DNA of 64,000 nucleotides, from assembly GCF_003841485.1 (NCBI RefSeq), contig NZ_REFY01000002.1:558001-622000 (forward strand). Reading direction: 5' to 3'. The notes under the pieces were generated by a model that saw only the letters and a list, made by a program, of their open reading frames with translations, was not told the origin of the DNA and ran no database searches. The DNA comes from Natrarchaeobius halalkaliphilus (GTDB lineage Archaea; Halobacteriota; Halobacteria; Halobacteriales; Natrialbaceae). The translations under genes and the position numbers were made by a program. Each line of letters begins with the position of its first letter. Position 1 is the stretch's first letter. Shown one piece after another: positions 43,965-52,860 of the stretch.

Positions 43965-44234
43965 CTACCTCGTCTCCGTAGATTCGGGTGTAGCGTTGGC
44001 CAGTTCGATTTCGATGTCGTCCGGGCCGGCGACGCGGATCGTATAGTCCTCGTAGCGAAACTCGAGCGAAATCGACCGGTTGTCGGTAGCGTTGTCACTC
44101 GGCCGAAATAGCGCATTGAGCGCATCCGTATCGATCGCGTCGTAGAGCGGCGGATCGAGTTCCGTAGGACGGACTCCATCGTAGGCTGCGACCGCCCGAG
44201 TGATCGTGACACTTATTGACTCCCCGTGCCCCAT
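43965..44234 (-). CDS. HalOD1 output-domain protein
   Basis: 89 residues from the ATG at 44234 (MGHGESISVTITRAVAAYDGVRPTELDPPLYDAIDTDALNALF). This is the HalOD1 signature, a domain found alone or behind receiver domains in haloarchaea. The C-terminal half (ISLEFRYEDYTIRVAGPDDIEIE) completes the small alpha/beta fold. Its partner is not known. A second HalOD1 protein is at 49490-49786. Confidence 0.88.
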   Translation of the reverse strand: MGHGESISVTITRAVAAYDGVRPTELDPPLYDAIDTDALNALFRPSDNATDNRSISLEFRYEDYTIRVAGPDDIEIELANATPESTETR

Positions 44235-44339
44235 ACCGGGCTTCCAACGGATCAACGGAAAAACCCCGAGGATCCTTTTCTGACGTGCGTCTGTCGCTCG
44301 TCAGACGACGGGCCTCCCGAGGCGTAGCTCCGAGCCGCG

Positions 44340-44726
44340 TCACGGATCTCGCATCCGAATGCCGTCCTGAACCAGTCGGACGTTCCGTTCGCGCTCGAGG
44401 TGCTCGGCGAGTTCGTCGTGTTCGTAAAGCTGGGCGATCACGTCCGCGTACAACGTTCGCCAGGCGATCGCGTAAATCGGGGACTGCCCCCACGCACGCA
44501 GTTCAGGGACGAGCTCGTCGTAGGTCCGATAGCGCTCTTCGAAGCGGTCGATCGCCTCGAGCGCCCGCTGTGCGGCTTCCTGGTCGTCATCGGCCTCCCC
44601 AATCGCATCGTTCAGGTGGCGCTCCCAGCCCGCGACCGCCTCCTGCATATCCGGTGCGGCGACGTCGTCGTCGGCCGGCAGTCGCTCGAGAACCGGTTTC
44701 GGAACACCCAGTGACAGTTCGTCCAT
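44340..44726 (-). CDS. conserved helical protein, function unknown
   Basis: 128 residues from the ATG at 44726 (MDELSLGVPKPVLERLPADD). Mostly helical and acidic, with AVAGWERHLNDAIGEADDDQEAAQRALEAIDRFEERY and an aromatic-rich core (PIYAIAWRTLYADVIAQLYEH). The codon use and acidity are those of a real gene. No family recognised and no operon partner. Confidence 0.75.
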   Translation of the reverse strand: MDELSLGVPKPVLERLPADDDVAAPDMQEAVAGWERHLNDAIGEADDDQEAAQRALEAIDRFEERYRTYDELVPELRAWGQSPIYAIAWRTLYADVIAQLYEHDELAEHLERERNVRLVQDGIRMRDP

Positions 44727-44868
44727 GCGTGAACAGTTGTGAGCCACCGGCAAGAAACCACGGACACGGATCAGTATCGAGACGGTCGCTCGACGGTGGC
44801 ACGAATCTCGACGGCGTCTTCTGGATCGCTTACCGCGTGAGACGAGAGACCCGTTTTTGTAGATCATC

Positions 44869-44891
44869 ATACGGTTTATTTGTTGCCGTAT
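44869..44891. repeat. 23-bp mini inverted repeat with hairpin-element ends
   Basis: ATACGGTTTA...TTGCCGTAT: both ends match the terminal bases of the 80-bp element family (TACGGTTTA and CCGTA), but only 11 bases lie between the outer arms. It may be an internally deleted relic or chance. Confidence 0.4.
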
Positions 44892-45449
44892 TCCGCGCTG
44901 ACCGGCGGGTCGTTCGAACAACGAGAACGGAGACGCGGTCAACGTACCACTGAACACGACAAAAGCCCGGGTCGGAGATCCGATGAATCCCGGTCGTCCA
45001 ACGGTCGCTGATTCGCTGATGGTGAACACGCATTCGAGCGCCTCGTCGAGTGAGTTTACCATCAGTTACTCGCGCGTGTGCGAGACAACGAGGGCGCTCA
45101 GTTCGGTTGGCGGTTTTTCTGCGCAGGACCGATCCCCGTCAGTGTCGACGCGGATATCCCGTAGAAACGGCAGTTCCGAAGCGATCCGCACTCGAGGAGT
45201 TCGAGTAGCGGACGGTCCGGCGTGAAACGAGAGGAACGACGTGACGGCTCCGACCGCATCGGAGGACAGAACCGGAACATCCCCCGAACCGGCTCGTAGA
45301 ACAGACTCTCGAGAGTATTCCATCGAGAACGTAATCGGTTCAACGCTACTCCTGGGACCGGATCGATGGCCACGTTGCCAGCTCCCCGACCACGGCCGTA
45401 CCCGAAATCGATGACGAGTGAGACGCGACCGCGCGACGACGATAGCTGA

Positions 45450-45549
45450 TAGGGATTATCGTAGCCAACCGCAGGGTTTGACGTCCGTCCGTCGACGCTG
45501 TGTCTCGGTACGTTGAGGGAGAAACTATGAACTCCTACGATAATCCCTA
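45450..45549. repeat. 100-bp inverted-repeat (MITE-like) element
   Basis: TAGGGATTATCGTAG (45450-45464) and CTACGATAATCCCTA (45535-45549) are perfect 15-bp terminal inverted repeats. TGA flanks both ends (45447-45449 and 45550-45552), as for a 3-bp target duplication. The 70-base interior has no gene. It is unrelated in sequence to the 80-bp family but shares the TGA borders. Confidence 0.7.
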
Positions 45550-46470
45550 TGAGTGATCGACGTCACGGCAACTAGCACGCGTCCGGTAGGAACGGACGAA
45601 CGACGAACACGTGGGTAGACGAGAGGTGGTGTCGACCGTTTTCGTCGTCGAGACGAGAGGGCCATTCGGATTTCGACGGACATACCGATTCTCATCGTTC
45701 GAGAGCCGCTCAAGCTCCAGAATATAGCTCAAAGCCGACTGATAAATCATATAAGGCAATATCAAATATTTCAGAAGGTGCCCGACACTACCCAAATCCG
45801 TCGACGTTACAGTCGTAGGCGCGCGGGCCGCTGGGATCGGTACCGGTGTCGCCCTGTCGCTATCGGTTTGGAGATGGTAATCCTCGAGCGCGACGGGACC
45901 GAACCCGCAAACGGATAGCAGGGCACTATCGGGTGCGCTAACCAAATGCTTCGGAAAGCGAAGTAATGGTGAATTCACCGTTCGCGGGATCGAGATGCGC
46001 CAGCGAACGCAGACGGTAGCGGCACTCGAGTGATCGTCACGAGAGGGAGGTCGCCGGCAACGATGCTGACGTTCGGATCGAGACACCGATACTCAAATCG
46101 ACACGCGGTACCGACGCGACGCGCAGTACCGCCGTTCCGAACGTGATAAATTCGAGCACCACGTTTATCGTCTACAGACGTCTTGAAGACGGCAGTCTAT
46201 CATGAGCCAAAGCAAGGGGGCGGAAAACCACGTACGCATCGGCACTGGGAGAGGGCATAGAGACGTTCCATCGATCGAAACTGTCCCGAGATGTGAGGAG
46301 AGCGCACGTATATCCGTATTCACCGAGAACAACGAACGAATGCGGCCGACACGGATCCACGATCGGGACCGCGACAGAGACCCCGACAACACGGGCTATT
46401 CCCACGAGAGACGGAACACCGCACTCGATACCGACGAGTGGAACGGAACTGAAGCCGGGACGAAACAACC

Positions 46471-46929
46471 ATGAGTACTGCTGGATCCACACAGCCCGAA
46501 CGAGCACAGATCCTGTTAGTCGAGGACAATCCGGGTGACGTCAGACTAACCGAAGAAGCGTTCAAGCGGGGACGAATCGACAACGACCTCCACGTCGCCT
46601 CCGACGGGAACGAAGCGCTCGATTTTCTCTCCCAGCGCGGTTCCTACGCCGACGTCCCACGACCCGATCTCATCCTGCTGGATCTCAACCTGCCGCGAAC
46701 GGACGGCGAAGAAGTCCTCAAAGAACTCAAAGACGATCCCACGCTTCGATCGATTCCGGTGATCGTACTAACGAGTTCGCGGGCCGAAGAGGACATCGCG
46801 AGATCGTACGAGCTACACGCCAACGCCTACCTGACCAAGCCAGTCGATCCCGACGAGTTCATCAAGACCGTCAGGGCGTTCGAAAAGTTCTGGTTTTCGG
46901 TCGTTCGCCTCCCATCGGAGGTCGAATAA
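46471..46929 (+). CDS. stand-alone receiver-domain response regulator
   Basis: 152 residues, CheY-like: acidic pocket VEDNPGD, phosphoacceptor Asp in [13 protein letters not shown] (about residue 68), TSSR and the Lys in YLTKPVD. No output domain. This Rcp1-like type usually pairs with phytochrome-like kinases. The next gene starts two bases after its stop. Confidence 0.92.
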   Translation: MSTAGSTQPERAQILLVEDNPGDVRLTEEAFKRGRIDNDLHVASDGNEALDFLSQRGSYADVPRPDLILLDLNLPRTDGEEVLKELKDDPTLRSIPVIVLTSSRAEEDIARSYELHANAYLTKPVDPDEFIKTVRAFEKFWFSVVRLPSEVE

Positions 46930-46931
46930 CC

Positions 46932-48629
46932 GTGAGCTTCGACGACTGGAGCGGCGTGAACGGGCGTCCTTCCCGGTCCGACGACGACACAAAGACGCTT
47001 CGGATCCTCCTGGTCGAAGACAATCCGGGCGACGCCCGACTCATCGAGGAAATGCTCGACGAAACCGACGAACTCGTACAGCGGGTCGGCTCGGGCGGTG
47101 CGACGCAGGCCACGGAGATGAATCGCGAGGTGCGACTCGAGGACGGACTCGAGACGCTCGGGGACGAGCCGATAGACATCGTCTTGCTCGATCTGAATCT
47201 GCCGGATAGCGAGGGGATACAGACGCTCGAACGGATTCACGAGGAGAACGAAGCGGTACCGATCGTGGTCCTGACCGGACTCAGAGATCAACAGGTCGGC
47301 GTCAGGACCATCCAGCGCGGTGCACAGGATTTCCTGGTCAAAGACGAAGTCACGAGCGAGTTGCTCGTCCGAACGATCCATCACGCGATCGAACGGGCGC
47401 GCCAGGAGCACGAGCGACGCCATCAGCGCGAACAGCTCGAGGCCCTCAACCGGCTCAACCGGATCGGTCACGACATCACGCACGCGGTGATCACGACCGA
47501 AACGCGTGCGGATCTCGAGCAACGCGTCTGTGAGCGACTCGCGAAGTCCGATGCCTACCGCTTCGCCTGGATGGGAAGCGTCAACCCGGGGAGCAATCGC
47601 GTGGTTCCGAAGGCCGCAGCCGGCGTCGAAGATGGTTACCTGGACGATATCGAGATTACGGTCGACGAGGACGATCCCGAAGGTCAGGGACCCTCCGGAT
47701 CCGCGATTCGTACCGGCTCGGTCCAGGTCATGAGCGACATTCACTCCGAACCCGACTACGAACCGTGGAGAGAGCAGGCCACAGAACGAGGCTACCAGGC
47801 GTCCGTCGCGATCCCGATCATCCACGAGGACCTCGTGTACGGCGTTCTCAACGTCTACTCGTCGTCACCGCACGCGTTTACCGGCCCCGAAACGACGATT
47901 CTCGCACGGATCGGGGACGTTATCGCACACGCGATCACGGCGATCGAACGACGCGATGCGCTGGTTAGCGACGCCGTCATCGAACTCGAGTTTCGGGTCG
48001 AATCGTTCGCAGAGCCGCTCGTTTCGCTCTCGAGTGTCGAATCGTGCGTGATCGAGATCGAACAGCTGATCCGCGGCGACGAGACGTTACTGGCGTACGG
48101 GTCGGCACACGACGTCCCCCAGGAGGCGTTTCAGGAGGCAGTCGACGACACGGAGGGCGTAGACGAGGTTCGGTTCCTCTCGGTCAGACGAAACGGGTTC
48201 GAGTTCGAGATCGTCGCTCCGGTTGCCGCGTCGCTCCTCGAGGCCATCGCGACCCACGGCGGCCGAGTCGATTCCGCGACGATCGCAGAGGGGGAGTTCC
48301 GGTTCGTCGTGGAGCTGCCCCAGGGACGGGACACTCGACAGATGATCGAAATCATCAACGAACAGCGCGACGACGTCACCTACCTCGCACAGCGGACCAC
48401 CGACCGGAGCGACCGAACCAACGCGGATTCACAGTCGGTTCTCGAACGTGAGCTGACGGAAAAACAACGGGCCGCACTCGAGACGGCGTACTTCGCCGGC
48501 TACTTCGACTGGCCGCGAGAGAGTACCGGAGAAGAGATCGCGGACCGACTCGGCATCGCCCCGGCGACGTTCAATCAGCACTTGCGAACTGCGGAGCGGA
48601 AGTTCTTCGATTCGATCTTCGGTGAATAG
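46932..48629 (+). CDS. receiver-GAF-HTH_10 (Bat-like) regulator
   Basis: 565 residues starting with GTG. An N-terminal receiver (about 24-145: VEDNPGDARL, Asp in VLLDLNLPDSEG, Lys in FLVKDEV) has an insertion (TQATEMNREVRLEDGLETL). A GAF domain follows (about 180-335: AYRFAWMGSVNPGSNRV...VYGVLNVYSSSPHAF), then a Bat-type middle domain (about 345-500) and a C-terminal HTH_10 (LTEKQRAALETAYFAGYFDWPRESTGEEIADRLGIAPATFNQHL). A one-protein sensor-regulator coupled to the preceding receiver; stimulus and targets unknown. Confidence 0.92.
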   Translation: MSFDDWSGVNGRPSRSDDDTKTLRILLVEDNPGDARLIEEMLDETDELVQRVGSGGATQATEMNREVRLEDGLETLGDEPIDIVLLDLNLPDSEGIQTLERIHEENEAVPIVVLTGLRDQQVGVRTIQRGAQDFLVKDEVTSELLVRTIHHAIERARQEHERRHQREQLEALNRLNRIGHDITHAVITTETRADLEQRVCERLAKSDAYRFAWMGSVNPGSNRVVPKAAAGVEDGYLDDIEITVDEDDPEGQGPSGSAIRTGSVQVMSDIHSEPDYEPWREQATERGYQASVAIPIIHEDLVYGVLNVYSSSPHAFTGPETTILARIGDVIAHAITAIERRDALVSDAVIELEFRVESFAEPLVSLSSVESCVIEIEQLIRGDETLLAYGSAHDVPQEAFQEAVDDTEGVDEVRFLSVRRNGFEFEIVAPVAASLLEAIATHGGRVDSATIAEGEFRFVVELPQGRDTRQMIEIINEQRDDVTYLAQRTTDRSDRTNADSQSVLERELTEKQRAALETAYFAGYFDWPRESTGEEIADRLGIAPATFNQHLRTAERKFFDSIFGE

Positions 48630-48733
48630 CTCGATCGGGAAAATACCGGAGGATATGCGGACGAACGGCCGTCGTCGAAAGCGACGAGCCGCGAGTTACA
48701 ATCGCTATCGGGAACGGGCGTCCGGCGGTGTGC

Positions 48734-49330
48734 CTACGCGCCGCGTGGTTCGGTCGCCCCCGACATCGTTTCGTCGGCGTTTCTGCCGTTGATCGCGACG
48801 ATACCCATCGAGAGTCCGGTGGCGAGGAGACCGATACCGACGAGCAGTCCGATCGCCCAGGCCGCATCGGCCGGGAATCCAGCCCAGAGCAGACCGGCGA
48901 GGACGAGCGAGAGGACGCCGCTCGCGGCAACGGACAGGCGTCCGGGCCGGTCCGCCATTCGCATCGACAGCCAGAGTTCAGCCACGGCGTCGACGAGGAG
49001 GTACGCGATCGCCAGGATCGTGAGGGTCGCGAGCCCGATGACGGGGTTTGTAAGCAGGACGATCCCGGCGACGATCGAGACGACCGCGAGCGTAAGCTGC
49101 CAGAGAGAGCCGCTCCAGCCGCGTGCGGTGTACGCGTGTGCGCCGTGGACGATTCCACCCACGACGAGAAGCGCGCCGAGACCGATCGTTACCGAAAGAC
49201 CGGTCGCGAGCGGGAACGCGATCGCGATCAATCCGATCAATCCAACGGCAACGCCCGCGATCGCGAGCGTTCGCCATCCTCGCTCGAGGGAGTATCCGCT
49301 CGGTTCATCGTCTACTGTTGCTGTGTTCAT
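48734..49330 (-). CDS. HdeD-family membrane protein
   Basis: 198 residues from the ATG at 49330 (MNTATVDDEPSGYSLERGWRTLAIAGV). About six membrane helices with the HdeD pattern (LGALLVVGGIVHGAHAY, SGSLWQLTLAVVSIVAGIVLL, AIAYLLVDAVAELWLS). Bacterial HdeD is linked to acid resistance; haloarchaeal copies are uncharacterised. It is convergent with the Bat-like regulator. Confidence 0.88.
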   Translation of the reverse strand: MNTATVDDEPSGYSLERGWRTLAIAGVAVGLIGLIAIAFPLATGLSVTIGLGALLVVGGIVHGAHAYTARGWSGSLWQLTLAVVSIVAGIVLLTNPVIGLATLTILAIAYLLVDAVAELWLSMRMADRPGRLSVAASGVLSLVLAGLLWAGFPADAAWAIGLLVGIGLLATGLSMGIVAINGRNADETMSGATEPRGA

Positions 49331-49489
49331 CAGAATCACCGTATGAACGTACGGCGCGTGAGTAGTTAAAGACGATACGCGATTGTGCGGTAAGTCAGAA
49401 ACATAGATCCGTCCAAATAGTGGACAAACGGGCACGTATCTTTGAGAAACGTGATCGAACCGGTGTCGAGTCGATCCCGACCAGCGTGA

Positions 49490-49786
49490 TTATGATGTCG
49501 CGCCGTGCTCGCGCAGTTCCACGTACTGGCCGTCGACGATTCGAACCTCGAATCGCTCGAGCGAGAACTCGACGATACCTCGACGGGTCGTCGAGTTCGT
49601 ATCGACGAAGAGGCGGTCGAGCGATTCGGGTGAAACGAACTCGAAGAGCGGACGCATCTCGGCCGGTTCGTCGCTGGTCGCTTGTTCGATCGCGCGGATG
49701 ACGGCTACTGACGGCTGTTCGTGTTCGTCTACCTCGACTCGAACCAGACACTCGTTGACGGAACGGTTGCGTCGGTACTCGGTCAT
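49490..49786 (-). CDS. HalOD1 output-domain protein
   Basis: 98 residues. SVAVIRAIEQATSDEPAEMRPLFEFVSPESLDRLFVDT followed by VEFSLERFEVRIVDGQYVELRE fits the HalOD1 fold, as in 43965-44234, although the two are diverged. Hairpin element copy 4 lies about 130 bases upstream of its start. Confidence 0.82.
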   Translation of the reverse strand: MTEYRRNRSVNECLVRVEVDEHEQPSVAVIRAIEQATSDEPAEMRPLFEFVSPESLDRLFVDTNSTTRRGIVEFSLERFEVRIVDGQYVELREHGATS

Positions 49787-49914
49787 CGGTATCCTCCAGT
49801 TCTAGACACGGAGTACGTACTCGAGGGCGCTCCCTCAACCGAACCGTTAGTCGATTCGGACGTTTAAATCGGGATTGGTATTCGACCCGACCGAACCGAT
49901 AATCGGTGGTCTCA

Positions 49915-49994
49915 TACGGTCTACTGTAAGTCGTTACCGGAGCGACCGCAGGACGGCTCGCGGTCGCTCCGGTAAAAAGTCACAGCAAACCGTA
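49915..49994. repeat. 80-bp hairpin element, copy 4
   Basis: Begins TACGGTCTACTG and ends CAAACCGTA, with stem TACCGGAGCGACCGC, ten-base loop and its exact complement. TCA at 49912-49914 and 49995-49997 (TGA on the minus strand); the right one is the stop of the HTH_10 gene. On the minus strand it matches copy 3 at all but two or three bases. Unlike the other copies it lies between two genes of the same strand. Confidence 0.85.
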
Positions 49995-50660
49995 TCACTC
50001 GATGTCGGTTCCTTCTCTTCGCATCACCGTCTGCGACAGGAGGTTCGCCATTCCTCGACGAAGCCGCCCAGTCGCGGCTGCATCCGAGATGTCGAGTTCG
50101 GCACCGAGTTCTGCAAGCGAGACTTCTTTCGGGTTTTCGAAAAAGCCGTATTCGAAGGCGGTGACGAGCGTTTCGTACTGTTTGTCGGTGAGATCGTACT
50201 CCATTCCGGGATCGACCTCGAGTTCGGTCGAAAGACGCTCGAGTTGTAACTCGAGGTCGTACTCGAGTACGAGTTCCTGAAACTGCTCGATCCGCTCCTG
50301 GTCGCGAAACCGAATTTCGAACGTCCAGCGATCGTCGACGCCGACGGCTTCGATCAGCGTGGCACCCGACTCCCGGATCGCCGATGCGAGGCCTTCGACC
50401 GAATCGTTCCAGGCGACCCTGTAGAGTCGGCCATCCTCGAATCGCTCGACCTCGTCGACTCGATCGATCGTGGGGTCCGAGCGGATCTCGGCCTCGATTT
50501 CGTCGTGTTCGTCGCCGTCCCAGATGAATACGAACGGCATCAGTCCGCGATGAGTCGGCACGACGCTCTCGAATTCGATCAGAAGATCGTCGTGGTCTGC
50601 GAGGACGGCCCCGAAGGAAAAGTTCGATGCCGAAATCGAAAACTCGGCAAGGAGTGTCAT
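49995..50660 (-). CDS. bacterio-opsin-activator-type (HTH_10) regulator
   Basis: 221 residues. The N-terminal 155 residues form the haloarchaeal Bat-associated sensor region; the C-terminal HTH_10 is YDLTDKQYETLVTAFEYGFFENPKEVSLAELGAELDISDAAATGRLRRGMANLLSQTV. No receiver or GAF domain. The stop codon overlaps the border of hairpin element copy 4. The target is unknown; the nearest gene on the same strand upstream is the acyl-CoA synthetase. Confidence 0.9.
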   Translation of the reverse strand: MTLLAEFSISASNFSFGAVLADHDDLLIEFESVVPTHRGLMPFVFIWDGDEHDEIEAEIRSDPTIDRVDEVERFEDGRLYRVAWNDSVEGLASAIRESGATLIEAVGVDDRWTFEIRFRDQERIEQFQELVLEYDLELQLERLSTELEVDPGMEYDLTDKQYETLVTAFEYGFFENPKEVSLAELGAELDISDAAATGRLRRGMANLLSQTVMRREGTDIE

Positions 50661-50840
50661 TGGCCACCAGTACTCGATCGCGACCGATATACTGATCGCC
50701 GGCTATCAGCGTTCGAATCGGGCAACTCGGGCGGGCGGTGGCTGTCCGATCGGTTCGTGGCCACTGTCGTGCGGATCGTCGTACCCGAGTCCCGACCCGT
50801 AGCCGGGGGGGCTGTGTCGGATTCGTCCGAAAGCAATCCG

Positions 50841-52796
50841 TCACTGAGTCGCCTCCCTTTCCTCGTAGATCCGCTCGATCCGGTCGTCGAATCGATCCAT
50901 AATAACGCGACGCTTTTTTTTCATCGTTGGAGTGAGCATCTCGTTTTCTTCGGTGAACTCCCGTGGGACGAGTTCGAACCGTTTGATCGTCTCGTGAGCT
51001 TCGAACGACTCGTTGACGTCGTCGACCTCCGCTCGAACGTACTCGCGGACGCGTTCGTCCTCGACGATCGCCTCGGGATCGTCGGGGAGATCGATTCCTT
51101 CCCGGTCGGCCCACTCTCGGATGTGTGGCGTGTTCGGAACCAACAACGCGCCGACGAACTTCCTTCCGTCCCCGACGACCATACACTGTTCGACGCGTTC
51201 GCTTGCTGCAAACGCGTCCTCGATCGGAGCGGGAGCAACGTTCTTGCCGGTCGAAAGGACGAGTATCTGCTTTGCACGGTCGCGAAACTCGAGGTAGTCG
51301 TCCGGGCGGCGGTGTACGATGTCGCCGGTACGGAACCAGCCGCCGTCGGTGAACGAACGGTCGGTGGCACCGGGTTTGTTCCAGTAGCCGTCGGAAACGT
51401 TCGGCCCCCGAACGAGGAGTTCGCCTACGTCGCCGGGATCATCGAATGCCTCCTGATCGACGGTGGTCTCGTCGATCTCGAGTTCGACGCCGGGGAGCGC
51501 CGGACCGATCGTTCCGATTTTCGGCGCTTCCGGCGGGTTGACCGTGACAACGGGTGCGGTCTCAGTCAGGCCGTAGCCCTCGTAGATCGGCAACCCCATC
51601 GCATAATAGAGCTGACAGAGGTCGGCAGAGAGACTGCCGCCGCCGCTGATGAGGAGGTCGATATTTCCGCCGAGTGCCTCCCGAACCGTCGAGAAGACGA
51701 GCCTGTCCGCGAGCGTCTGTTTCACGGTGAGTATCGGTCCGGGCGAGTCCGCCTGCTGATACTCGACCCCGACGTCGGTCGCCCACTCGAAGATCCGTTG
51801 TTTGACGGATGACTCACTCGCCTGCTCGCGGATCGCATCGTAAATCTTCTCGTAGACGCGCGGCACGCTGGTCGCGGTATTCGGCTGGACCGCACTGAAA
51901 TCCTCCTGGAGCGTTTCCGGGTCCTCCGCGTAGGCGACACAGGCTCCGCTTGCAAACAGCGTAAAGTGTCCCGCGGTCCGTTCGAAGACGTGTGCGAGCG
52001 GGAGGTACGACACCGATCGAACGTTCTCGTCGATTACGGGAAGGTCCTCGTCTTTGTCGGGTCGCGGGCCGTAGCGCTTTCGAATCTGATTGACGTTCGA
52101 TCGAAAGTTTCGGTGCGTCAACTGCACGCCCTTCGGTCTGCCGGTCGTACCGCTCGTGTAGATCAGACTCGCGAGGTCGTCCAGGCCGGGTTCGTCGACC
52201 CACTCTCGGTACCTCTCGAGGTCGAACGTCTCCGCACCACGCTCGCGGAGTTCACCGAGTGTCAACACGTCCGGACGATCGTCGTATCCCTCGAGTTCGT
52301 CGATCGAGACGACGAATTCGAGTTCGAGTTCGTCCTCGACCGCGAGCACGTCCTCGAGACACTCCTGATTCTCGACGACGACGCCGGAGGCGTTCGGATC
52401 CGAGAGGAGGTACCGAATCTGATCGGTCGAGGAGCCCGTATAGACGGTCGTCACGACCGCACCGGCACCGAGGAGAGCGAAATCGCACTGGGCCCACTCC
52501 ATCCGCGTATTCGCGAAGATAGCAACTCGATCACCGAGGCCGACGCCCAGATCGCGGAATCCAGCCGCGAGGTGACGGACGATATCACGCATTTCGGCGT
52601 ACGAGAGCGTCCGAAACGTTCCGGGTTTCGCCGCTGGAACGAGGTCGTCCGTCAGCGATCTATCGTAAACACCACCCTTGTATCGCTGGGCGGGACGGTT
52701 CGGGTTGCGCTCGGCTGCATCCTCGAACATGCGACCGATCGTCGTCTCTTCGATCACCGCGTCGACGTATTCGCGTTCGGCGTCCCGCCAGTTCAT
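50841..52796 (-). CDS. long-chain fatty-acid-CoA ligase
   Basis: 651 residues, ANL superfamily. AMP-binding motif [18 protein letters not shown] (about 207-224), [28 protein letters not shown] and [40 protein letters not shown]. It activates a fatty acid to acyl-AMP and then acyl-CoA. The closest type is the long FadD/AMP-forming AcsL group that includes plant and mycobacterial FadD15-like enzymes. It is followed by the HTH_10 regulator on the same strand. Confidence 0.94.
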   Translation of the reverse strand: [651 protein letters not shown]

Positions 52797-52860
52797 ATCC
52801 GTATGTCAACGGGTCCCGTACGATAAAACGTGATGAAACGTGTCCGATCGGAGACACTGT

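Larger units (their letters stand above)
44727..46470. other. 1.7-kb gene-poor region with inverted-repeat remnants
   Basis: I see no gene with typical haloarchaeal composition. Weak frames exist: 45066-45323 on the minus strand (85 residues, RIASELPFLRDIRV...) and 46202-46474 on the plus strand (90 residues, Arg/Asp-rich, overlapping the receiver gene start by four bases). Their codon third positions are not strongly GC-biased. The stretch carries a 23-bp mini inverted repeat (44869) and a 100-bp inverted-repeat element (45450). AT-rich blocks near 45720-45770 and CGTCTTGAAGACG near 46179 may be promoter parts. A decayed insertion region is the simplest reading. Confidence 0.55.

Noticed and set aside
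45066-45323. An 85-residue minus-strand frame in the gene-poor region
   Set aside because: No recognisable family, no good start context, and it sits in a decayed region. It could be a relic but evidence is too thin for a feature.
45547-46086. A 179-residue minus-strand frame in the gene-poor region
   Set aside because: The translation is basic and Ser/Arg-rich, unlike haloarchaeal proteins, with no fold or start signal. Probably a chance open frame next to the 100-bp element.
46202-46474. A 90-residue frame overlapping the receiver gene start by four bases
   Set aside because: The ATGA overlap is suggestive, but the protein is Arg/Asp-rich without a fold and the codon third positions are less GC-rich than in real neighbours.
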